Part shown: in pieces, positions 23,561 to 30,276 of the stretch
Layout of the letters: the number at the start of each line of letters is the position of its first letter
How positions within the stretch are numbered: the stretch's first letter is position 1
NCBI GenBank assembly: GCA_036986275.1
Contig: BTRG01000026.1
Location: forward strand, 1-30,276
Source of the DNA: BTRG01 sp036986275
GTDB lineage: Bacteria; Pseudomonadota; Gammaproteobacteria; Acidiferrobacterales; SZUA-150
Reading direction: 5' to 3'
DNA length: 30,276 nucleotides
Notes under the pieces: model-generated
Database searches by the model: none
Seen by the model: the letters and a program-made list of their open reading frames with translations, nothing else
What the model was told of the DNA's origin: nothing
Made by a program: the position numbers and the translations under genes

Positions 23561-24799
23561 CTACTTTATTGCGCTGGAGGTTTCCTCCTGCCCTAATCCA
23601 AAGGCCGTATGCAATGCCCGCACACCAAGCTCAAGATATTTTTCGGCCACAACCACAGAAACCTTTATCTCTGACGTCGAGATCATCTGAATATTGATTC
23701 CCTCATCCGCCAATGCCTTGAACATAGTGTTAGCGATGCCTGCATGCGAACGCATCCCCACTCCAATTACCGAAATCTTTACAATTTTGTCGTCACCATT
23801 CACTTCGCGGGCCTTTAATTCCCTGGCTATGGTGTTCAATTTTTCCCGTGCTTTTTGATAGTCGGCCCTGTGCACCGTGAAGGTGAAATCCGTGGTGTCA
23901 TCCGCACCAACGTTTTGCACGATCATGTCGACATTAATATTGGCATCGGCGATACCACCAACGATTATTGAAGCCACACCCGGGTGATCCGGCACACCCA
24001 TAATGGTGAGCTTGGCTTCGTCTCGATTGAACGCAATGCCTGATATCAACGCCTGCTCCATCTCCGTTTCCTCGTAGGTAATCAGTGTGCCAGGACCATC
24101 CTCAAATGACGACAATACCCGTAACGGGACCTTGTACTTGCCGGCAAATTCCACCGACCGTATTTGCAATACCTTGGCCCCCAGACTGGCCATTTCCAGC
24201 ATTTCTTCAACAGTAATTCTGTCCAGACGCCTGGCCGCGGGAACAACCCGCGGATCTGTAGTATATACACCATCGACATCGGTATAGATTTGACATTCAT
24301 CAGCTTTCAGAGCCGCAGCCATGGCCACAGCCGTGGTATCCGAACCCCCGCGACCCAGGGTAGTAATATTGCCTTCATCGTCGACGCCCTGAAAACCGGC
24401 AATGACGACAATGCGGTCGGCCTCCAGGTCTTTGCGCACCCGGGTATCATCAATTTCCTGTATACGCGCCTTACCATGCAGGTTATCGGTACGAATATGT
24501 ACCTGGTAGCCGGTATAGGAACGCGCATCACAATTCAGCTCGTGCAGGGCCATGGACAACAAGGCTATGGTGGTCTGCTCACCGGTGGACAGCAACACGT
24601 CCATCTCACGAGCAGATGGAACGCTTGTCACCTGATCAGCCAACTCTTCAAGGCGATTGGTCACACCACTCATGGCCGACACCACCACCACGATCTGATG
24701 TCCTTCATCGTGTGCGCGCTGCACACGCTTAGCGACAGCCACAATGCGTTCCGGATTCCCTAACGAAGTGCCACCGTATTTTTGTACTATTAACGCCAT
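23561..24799 (-). CDS. lysC: aspartate kinase
   Basis: A 412-residue monofunctional aspartokinase, the first step to Lys, Met and Thr. KYGGTSLGNPERI at the N-terminus, TLGRGGSDTTAVAMAAAL (catalytic and ATP site) and TDVDGVYTTDPRVVPAARRL are diagnostic. Two ACT domains follow (about 265-400), including VSVVVAEKYLELGVRALH, so feedback inhibition by amino acids is expected. Length and layout match the Pseudomonas-type enzyme. The ATG at 24799 gives MALIVQKYGG, the standard family start. No riboswitch-like leader is seen in the 87 bases upstream. Confidence 0.96.
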   Translation of the reverse strand: MALIVQKYGGTSLGNPERIVAVAKRVQRAHDEGHQIVVVVSAMSGVTNRLEELADQVTSVPSAREMDVLLSTGEQTTIALLSMALHELNCDARSYTGYQVHIRTDNLHGKARIQEIDDTRVRKDLEADRIVVIAGFQGVDDEGNITTLGRGGSDTTAVAMAAALKADECQIYTDVDGVYTTDPRVVPAARRLDRITVEEMLEMASLGAKVLQIRSVEFAGKYKVPLRVLSSFEDGPGTLITYEETEMEQALISGIAFNRDEAKLTIMGVPDHPGVASIIVGGIADANINVDMIVQNVGADDTTDFTFTVHRADYQKAREKLNTIARELKAREVNGDDKIVKISVIGVGMRSHAGIANTMFKALADEGINIQMISTSEIKVSVVVAEKYLELGVRALHTAFGLGQEETSSAIK

Positions 24800-24886
24800 A
24801 TCACTGTCGCCGGGCCAAAAGGCGGCCGATTAAACCCTCTTTTATAAAATCTGTAAACCGAAGCCATATAACCTGATTACACCAAC

Positions 24887-27475
24887 TTAACCCAGGCGCA
24901 TTTCCACCCATTGCGTGACGTCTGCCAGGGCCGCCTCCAGGGCTTCGGGTTTGTCGCCACCCGCCTGTGCCATATCCGCTCGACCCCCACCCTTGCCGCC
25001 GACTTTACCCGCCACCTCTTTAATTAATTCACCGGCATGGAGTCTATCCGTCAGGTCCTTGGTCACCCCTGCCACCAGGATCACTTTCTTGTCCTGCACA
25101 GAGGCCAGCACTACGGCGGCGCTGCCCAATTTATCCTTGAGTTTATCCAGGGCTTCTCGCATCCCCTTGTTATCCACACCATCCAGCGTAGTGGCCACCA
25201 CCCTCACACCTTTCACCTCTTGCGCAAACCCAGCCAGGCTGTCACCAGAACCGGCTGCCAGCCTGGCCTTGTTTTGCTCCAGCTCTTTTTCCAATGTCTT
25301 CAGTCGCTGTGCAAATTGCACCACCTTGGCAACGGCTTCCTCACGGCTGCCACGTGTAATCTCGGCGATGCGTTGCAAGGCCGACTCGGCATCACGCAAC
25401 GCCTCCGTGACGCCGGCGCCGGTGACCGCTTCTATACGACGCACCCCGGCGGCCACGCCGCCTTCCGAAACAATATGAAAGGCGCCTATGTCACCCGTAC
25501 GCTGTACATGGGTGCCGCCACAGAGCTCCGCAGAAAATTCATCCATGCCTACAACCCGCACTTCATCATCATATTTCTCACCAAATAATGCCATGGCACC
25601 CGCCTTGATCGCATCATCATAAGCCATCAGGCGTGTAGACACTTGCCGGTTTTCACGAATCCGGGTATTTACAATTTCATCAATCTCTTGAATCTGCTCA
25701 GTCTTTACGGCTTCATAGTGCGCAAAATCAAACCGCAAACGCCGCGCTTCCACCAGGGATCCTTTTTGCACGACATGATCACCCAGGACTTCGCGCAGTA
25801 CCGCATGCAATAAATGTGTGGCGGAATGATTACGTGCAGTGGCCTGACGTTTTTCTGCATCCACTTCGCAAACAACACTATCACCGACTTTTAATTCTCC
25901 CGTTACCAACTTGCCGATATGGGCATGGCCCTTGGCGGTATCCCTGACCGCAAACTCGGCATCACCCACCCGCAGACGACCACTGTCGCCCACCTGACCG
26001 CCGGACTCGGCGTAAAAGGGTGTTCGGTCCAGGTACACTACGGCTTCTTCGCCCACATTCACCACATCCACTTCGTCACCATCCACCCGCAGGCCTTCAA
26101 TAATTGCCTTGTCCACCAACAACTCATAGCCAGTAAATGTGGTGGTGTCTTTGTGCCCGGTGAGATCGACGACAGCGGCCTTGAACCCTGAAGCCGAACG
26201 TGCGCGTTCACGTTGTACCGCCATTTGTTCGTTAAATCCCGCCATGTCCACGGTGAGCCCGCGCTCACGGGCAATATCCGCTGTCAGGTCTACCGGAAAA
26301 CCATAGGTATCATAAAGTTGAAAAGCGGTAGCGCCCGAAATCACCTTGCCCTTAAGATTGGCGATATCGTCTTCCAGTATTCTCATGCCATGCTCAAGGG
26401 TTTCGGCAAAGCGCTGTTCTTCCTGCAACAACACCTTTTCAATCCGTGCCTGGGCCTTGAGCAGCTCCGGATAGGCCGTGCCCATTTCGTCTATTAACGG
26501 CTGTACCAGCCTGGAGAAAAACACATCCCTTGCACCCAGTTGATGGCCATGACGAATCGCCCGCCGAATAATGCGGCGCAGAACATAGCCCCTGCCTTCA
26601 TTGACAGGAAAAACACCATCGGTAATCAGAAATGCTGCTGCACGAATATGATCGGCAATAACATTTAATGACTTTCTGCTTGTATCTTTAACGTTAAGCA
26701 GTTTGGCCGCGGCCTTGATCAGACTCTGGAATAAATCGATATCGTAGTTGCTGTGCACACCCTGCATGACCGCGGCCACACGCTCCAGCCCCATACCGGT
26801 ATCCACCGATGGATGCGGTAATGGCGTCAGATTACCTTCGCTATCGCGGTTGTATTGCATGAAGACCAGATTCCAGATCTCGACATAACGGTCGCTATCT
26901 TCTTCCGCTGTCCCCGGAGGGCCGCCGGGAATGTCCTGGCCATGGTCATAGAAAATTTCCGAGCAAGGACCGCAAGGACCGGTATCGCCCATGGACCAGA
27001 AATTATCCTTTTTACCCAGACGCAAGAAATGTTCCGGGCTGATCTTTAATTCCTTGAGCCAAATATCCGCGGCTTCATCATCGTCTTCATAGACCGTCAC
27101 CCATAATCGGTCTGCCGGCAGCCCCAGATCCTGAGTCAGGAACTCCCAGGCGTAGTGAATGGCTTCGCGCTTGAAGTAATCACCAAAACTGAAGTTCCCC
27201 AGCATCTCAAAGAAGGTGTGGTGACGCGCGGTATAACCCACGTTCTCAAGATCGTTATGCTTGCCGCCGGCACGCACGCAACGCTGACTGCTGGTGGCGC
27301 GCTTATAGCCACGTTGCTCCTGACCCAGAAAGGTCTCCTTAAACTGCACCATGCCGGCATTGGTAAACAGCAGTGTCGGGTCATTGGCCGGCACCAGGGA
27401 ACTGCTGGCCACGACTTCATGGTCATACCGCCTGAAGAAATCCAGAAAACGCTGACGAATTTCCGCGCCTTTCAT
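24887..27475 (-). CDS. alaS: alanyl-tRNA synthetase
   Basis: Full-length class II AlaRS, 862 residues, charging tRNA-Ala. The catalytic core at the N-terminus has PLLFTNAGM-like PTLLFTNAGMVQFKETFLG, RCVRAGGKHNDLENVG and GDTGPCGPCSEIFYDHG. The editing domain carries HSATHLLHAVLREVLGDHV and ELCGGTHVQRTGDIGAF, both with metal-binding His/Cys residues. The C-Ala domain with GGKGGGRADMAQAGG ends the protein. Gene order recX-alaS is standard. No defect is seen. Confidence 0.98.
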   Translation of the reverse strand: MKGAEIRQRFLDFFRRYDHEVVASSSLVPANDPTLLFTNAGMVQFKETFLGQEQRGYKRATSSQRCVRAGGKHNDLENVGYTARHHTFFEMLGNFSFGDYFKREAIHYAWEFLTQDLGLPADRLWVTVYEDDDEAADIWLKELKISPEHFLRLGKKDNFWSMGDTGPCGPCSEIFYDHGQDIPGGPPGTAEEDSDRYVEIWNLVFMQYNRDSEGNLTPLPHPSVDTGMGLERVAAVMQGVHSNYDIDLFQSLIKAAAKLLNVKDTSRKSLNVIADHIRAAAFLITDGVFPVNEGRGYVLRRIIRRAIRHGHQLGARDVFFSRLVQPLIDEMGTAYPELLKAQARIEKVLLQEEQRFAETLEHGMRILEDDIANLKGKVISGATAFQLYDTYGFPVDLTADIARERGLTVDMAGFNEQMAVQRERARSASGFKAAVVDLTGHKDTTTFTGYELLVDKAIIEGLRVDGDEVDVVNVGEEAVVYLDRTPFYAESGGQVGDSGRLRVGDAEFAVRDTAKGHAHIGKLVTGELKVGDSVVCEVDAEKRQATARNHSATHLLHAVLREVLGDHVVQKGSLVEARRLRFDFAHYEAVKTEQIQEIDEIVNTRIRENRQVSTRLMAYDDAIKAGAMALFGEKYDDEVRVVGMDEFSAELCGGTHVQRTGDIGAFHIVSEGGVAAGVRRIEAVTGAGVTEALRDAESALQRIAEITRGSREEAVAKVVQFAQRLKTLEKELEQNKARLAAGSGDSLAGFAQEVKGVRVVATTLDGVDNKGMREALDKLKDKLGSAAVVLASVQDKKVILVAGVTKDLTDRLHAGELIKEVAGKVGGKGGGRADMAQAGGDKPEALEAALADVTQWVEMRLG

Positions 27476-27498
27476 AAACTACCTTTTTATTTTAGATT

Positions 27499-27975
27499 TT
27501 ATTCTTGCCCGCTGACTTCGAGAGCATACTTGATCTGCTCATAGCCAAAACCCCGATACTGTAAAAAACGCGCCTGGCGGGCGCGCTCCTTTAAATCCGT
27601 TGGCAACGTGGCACCGTATTTTCTGGTCCGCACCTCGGCAGCCAGGGTATGCCAGCCTCGGTCGCGAGGCTCAAGGATACCGTCGATTATAGAATCTGCC
27701 ACCCCTTTTTCTTCCAGTTCCCGCTGAATCCTTATCGGCCCTCGCCCACGCATACGGCGGACATTCACCAGGCTCTCAGCAAAGCGTCCATCGGAAACAA
27801 GGTTCTCTGCCTGCAGCTGATCGACGATGGCCTCGGCGATCTCGGTATCGGCGCCCTTATCCCGTAATTTGCGTACCAGTTCCCGGTGACTATGCTCACG
27901 CCTCGCCAGCGCATCCATAGCGCGACGCCGCAACAAAGCGGCGTCGACTACGGGTGCATCTGCGTCTGTGTTCAC
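27499..27975 (-). CDS. recX: regulatory protein RecX
   Basis: RecX, 158 residues, binds RecA filaments and limits their activity. Three helical repeats are seen: RRRAMDALARREHSHRELVR, RFAESLVNVRRMRGRGPIRI and the C-terminal KERARQARFLQYRGFGYEQI. It starts 17 bases after the recA stop, the usual arrangement that yields low RecX by partial read-through. The ATG at 27975 has no strong ribosome site visible. Confidence 0.94.
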   Translation of the reverse strand: MNTDADAPVVDAALLRRRAMDALARREHSHRELVRKLRDKGADTEIAEAIVDQLQAENLVSDGRFAESLVNVRRMRGRGPIRIQRELEEKGVADSIIDGILEPRDRGWHTLAAEVRTRKYGATLPTDLKERARQARFLQYRGFGYEQIKYALEVSGQE

Positions 27976-27992
27976 GCCAGTCCAGCACCCGT

Positions 27993-29039
27993 TCAGGCTT
28001 GTGCTTCTTCCGGTATGCCCTCGGTGGCCTCGGCCTCCTCGGGCAATTGGTTGATCGGCATGGTCTGGCGAATCTGGGATTCGATGTCCGCTGCAATCGC
28101 CGGGTTCTCTTTCAGAAACTGGCGCACGTTGTCCTTGCCCTGGCCAATACGATCCTTGTTGTAGCTGTACCAGGCGCCGGACTTGTCGACGATGCCCTTA
28201 TCCACACCGATGTCGATGAGTTCGCCTTCCTTGGAAATACCTTCGCCGTAGAGGATATCAAATTCGCACTGCTTGAAGGGAGGGGCCACCTTGTTTTTCA
28301 CGACCTTGACGCGGGTCTGGTTACCGGTGACCTCATCACCCTTCTTGATGGCGCCTATGCGGCGTATGTCCAGCCGCACGGAGGCGTAAAATTTCAGCGC
28401 ATTGCCGCCGGTCGTGGTCTCAGGATTGCCAAACATGACGCCTATCTTCATGCGGATCTGGTTAATGAAAACAACCATGGTATTGGAACGGTTGATGTTA
28501 CCCGTGAGCTTGCGCAGCGCCTGCGACATGAGTCTCGCCTGCAGGCCCATATGGGAGTCACCCATCTCGCCCTCGATCTCCGCCCGCGGCGTCAGGGCCG
28601 CTACCGAGTCCACGACCACAATATCCACGGCACCGGAACGTACCAGCATGTCGACGATTTCCAGCGCCTGCTCGCCCGTGTCCGGCTGCGAGACCAGCAA
28701 GTCGTCCACATTGACGCCCAACTTGCCGGCATAGGCCGGGTCCAGCGCATGCTCGGCATCCACAAAGGCCGCCGTGCCGCCCAGCTTCTGCGCCTCGGCA
28801 ATGACCTGCAACGTGAGCGTGGTCTTGCCCGAAGACTCCGGGCCGTAGATTTCGACCACCCGTCCCCTGGGCAGACCACCTATTCCCAGGGCCATATCCA
28901 GGCTCAGAGAGCCAGTGGAGATGGCTTCTATACTCTGCGCCCCCTGGTCGCCCAGGCGCATGACTGCGCCCTTACCGAACTGTTTCTCGATCTGGCTCAA
29001 TGCCGCCGCCAATGCCTTGTCCTTTTGATCTCCTGCCAT
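27993..29039 (-). CDS. recA: recombinase RecA
   Basis: Full-length RecA, 348 residues. Walker A is GPESSGKTT (66-74); IVVVDSVAALTPRAEIEGEM holds Walker B and start of loop L1; loop L2 lies around GVMFGNPETTTGGNALKFYA; the C-terminus is the usual acidic tail (EEAEATEGIPEEAQA). It catalyses strand exchange and triggers LexA self-cleavage. GGGAGAAAGACT precedes the ATG. The gene is the first of recA-recX and has its own promoter. Confidence 0.98.
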   Translation of the reverse strand: MAGDQKDKALAAALSQIEKQFGKGAVMRLGDQGAQSIEAISTGSLSLDMALGIGGLPRGRVVEIYGPESSGKTTLTLQVIAEAQKLGGTAAFVDAEHALDPAYAGKLGVNVDDLLVSQPDTGEQALEIVDMLVRSGAVDIVVVDSVAALTPRAEIEGEMGDSHMGLQARLMSQALRKLTGNINRSNTMVVFINQIRMKIGVMFGNPETTTGGNALKFYASVRLDIRRIGAIKKGDEVTGNQTRVKVVKNKVAPPFKQCEFDILYGEGISKEGELIDIGVDKGIVDKSGAWYSYNKDRIGQGKDNVRQFLKENPAIAADIESQIRQTMPINQLPEEAEATEGIPEEAQA

Positions 29040-29122
29040 AGTCTTTCTCCCGATGTGTATCGCTGTTTACGAAAGGCAGCGGAACTTAGTCTAATCCACC
29101 GCCTGAAATCATTACGGGCTCT

Positions 29123-29151
29123 ACTCTAGGGAATATATTTCTTGATGTCAA
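29123..29151 (-). promoter_or_regulatory. sigma-70 promoter of recA
   Basis: On the minus strand TTGACA (29146-29151) and TAGAGT (29123-29128) are 17 bases apart, about 85 bases upstream of the recA start. No CTGT-N8-ACAG LexA box overlaps it; only an imperfect CTGT-N9-GCAG occurs at 29063-29079 in the leader. Confidence 0.6.
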
Positions 29152-29239
29152 TATTTTTTACGCTCTATATATTTTCTATCGCATATGTGTAATATAGGCA
29201 GGACTTTCTAAATAGCACTAAAATACCGGTTTTGGGGTA

Positions 29240-30160
29240 GTGCCCGATCAGGACCAGGTAAAACGAGACATGGCTAGCAACTTCAAATCGGCGAATGAGA
29301 TCAAATGGGCAACGCGCCAACGGCTGCAATATATTGAATTAATGGCCTATTACACCGGTGTGGTCTCCCGTAGCGACGTCGCCCGGGCCTTTGGCATCTC
29401 CGATGCGGCCGCCACCAAGGACCTGAAACTCTATAGCGAACTGGCCCCGGACAACCTCATTTACAGCCAGAAGGTCTTTGGCTTTGTGCCTGACCACGGC
29501 TTCGTCGAAATGTTTGCGGACCTGGCGCCGGAGGTGGCCCTGCCCGTGATTGCCACCAACCTGCCGGCGGCCGGTGGACCCTCCGGTAAACAAGACCTCT
29601 ACGGCATCCCGGCCGAGACCCTACCCCTGCCCAGCCGCTTTCCGCCCCAGGACGTGCTGGCCCAGACCACGCGGGCCATCAAGGCCGGCAAACAACTGGA
29701 AGTCGTATACCGCTCCCTGTCTGACCGCGATAGCGAGGCAGCGCGTATCATAGAACCGCATTCGTTGATCAACACCGGCCTGCGCTGGCATGTGCGTGCC
29801 TACAGCCACGACACCTATGACTTTCGAGACTTCGTGCTGTCGCGTATCACCGAGGCGCGACTGCTGGATGAGGATGCGGAATCCAGTATGGAATACGATG
29901 ATGATTGGGTGGAGCTGGTCACGTTGCGATTGGCCCCACACCCGGGGCTAGATGAAACAAAACGCCAGAGCCTGTTAACGGATTATAGTGTTAGCGGAGA
30001 CACCATAGACCTGCAAGTACGCAGGGCATTGATCGGATATCTGCTCAGAAGCCTGTCCGTGGACAGCACCCGCGACCACAGCCTGAATCCGAACGCCTAT
30101 CAACTTGTGGTTGTCAATCGGGATGAGATCGAACCGTTTGCGGGATGGGCGTTTCTCTAG
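29240..30160 (+). CDS. WYL-domain transcription regulator of the BrxR/CapW type
   Basis: A 306-residue regulator with an N-terminal winged helix (about 25-95: RQRLQYIELMAYYTGVVSRS, VARAFGISDAAATKDLKLYS, APDNLIYSQKVFGFVP) and a WYL domain (about 150-215) with EPHSLINTGLRWHVRAYSHD and DFRDFVLSRITEARLL, then a WCX-like C-terminal domain. This architecture is that of BrxR and CapW, repressors of phage-defence operons such as BREX and CBASS; the ligand is unknown. The start could be the GTG at 29240 after GGGG or the ATG at 29270. It is divergent from recA and its stop touches the insertion sequence, so any controlled defence genes may lie beyond the window. Confidence 0.88.
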   Translation: MPDQDQVKRDMASNFKSANEIKWATRQRLQYIELMAYYTGVVSRSDVARAFGISDAAATKDLKLYSELAPDNLIYSQKVFGFVPDHGFVEMFADLAPEVALPVIATNLPAAGGPSGKQDLYGIPAETLPLPSRFPPQDVLAQTTRAIKAGKQLEVVYRSLSDRDSEAARIIEPHSLINTGLRWHVRAYSHDTYDFRDFVLSRITEARLLDEDAESSMEYDDDWVELVTLRLAPHPGLDETKRQSLLTDYSVSGDTIDLQVRRALIGYLLRSLSVDSTRDHSLNPNAYQLVVVNRDEIEPFAGWAFL

Positions 30161-30276
30161 GAGTCTGTCGGATTTAAGCGTACCAAGTTGGTATAATTGC
30201 GAGCAGCAATAACCCTACTACAAAGGCCCACCGATGTCCGGCAAATTCCGAACCATTGACCGAGAGACCGCCTATC
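30161..30276 (+). mobile_element. left end of an insertion sequence, probably IS1182-like
   Basis: The sequence directly after the regulator's stop (starting GAGTCTGTCGGATTT) looks like an IS end, followed by a small palindrome TACCAAGTTGGTA (30181-30193) overlapping a -10-like TATAAT (30192-30197) and then a transposase start. The exact boundary and any target duplication cannot be fixed because the right end is outside the window. Confidence 0.5.
30234..30276 (+). CDS. transposase, N-terminal fragment (window edge)
   Basis: Only 14 codons are visible: MSGKFRTIDRETAY. This matches the usual opening of IS1182-type DDE transposases (xxKFRxxDxxxxYLLPPS). The gene continues past the right edge. 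With so few residues the family call is tentative. Confidence 0.5.
   Translation, partial: MSGKFRTIDRETAY

Noticed and set aside
29063..29079. LexA-box-like CTGT...GCAG in the recA leader
   Set aside because: The spacing between half sites is one base too long and the second half site is imperfect; kept only as a note in the findings.
27954..29129. Long open frame of 391 codons on the plus strand opposite recA
   Set aside because: It covers recA completely in antisense, has a His/Arg/Gln-rich unnatural composition and is explained by codon bias of recA.
1..30276. CRISPR arrays
   Set aside because: No series of regularly spaced direct repeats was found; the repeats seen are inverted or gene-sized.

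Overview
The window looks like a chromosomal segment of a gammaproteobacterium. The core gene orders recA-recX-alaS-lysC-csrA-tRNA-Ser, trpS-scpA-scpB-rluB and yciO / rnm / yciB-yciI-bolA are typical of that class, and the encoded proteins (YciO, RluB, BolA, CsrA, RecX) are close to their gammaproteobacterial forms. I cannot name the genus. Both tRNA promoters and the recA promoter fit sigma-70 spacing.

Layout. 1-671 (minus): 5' part of tsaB and a small cupin gene. 804-1937 (plus): a small exported protein and a probable outer-membrane beta-barrel. 1938-9247 (minus): housekeeping block with a COG2231 DNA glycosylase, rluB, scpB, scpA, trpS, an M50 protease, yciO, an MscS-type TM-repeat protein and an RNase AM-type PHP phosphoesterase; most junctions overlap or nearly touch. 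9336-11332 (plus): an unknown helical protein, then yciB, yciI and bolA, coupled by stop/start overlaps. 11327-11519 is an unusual run of consecutive hairpins. 11546-19817 (minus) is an accessory signalling locus. 19818-20549 has no gene I can recognise. 20550-29039 returns to core genes: tRNA-Arg, NAD-malic enzyme, tRNA-Ser, csrA, lysC, alaS, recX, recA. 29240-30276 holds a BrxR/CapW-type WYL regulator followed directly by the start of an insertion sequence.

The region most worth attention is 11546-19817. All genes lie on the minus strand and, in transcription order, encode: an ABC-type ATPase fused to a C-terminal dual-specificity/tyrosine phosphatase; two about 80% identical 134-residue proteins that may be Roadblock-like; a degenerate stretch; a small Ras-like (COG2229-type) GTPase; a Roadblock/LC7 protein; a second, divergent Roadblock-like protein; an unknown membrane protein; a Ser/Thr kinase with Sel1 repeats and a C-terminal membrane anchor; and an orphan OmpR-type response regulator. 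GTPase, Roadblock partners, kinase and phosphatase together suggest a eukaryote-like GTPase and phosphorylation circuit, perhaps controlling polarity, surface behaviour or a transport step. No function can be read directly from the sequence.

Smaller points: the csrA leader carries a hairpin whose loop matches a CsrA binding site, TrpRS has a Cys spacing close to the known 4Fe-4S TrpRS motif, and recA lacks a canonical LexA box at its promoter.
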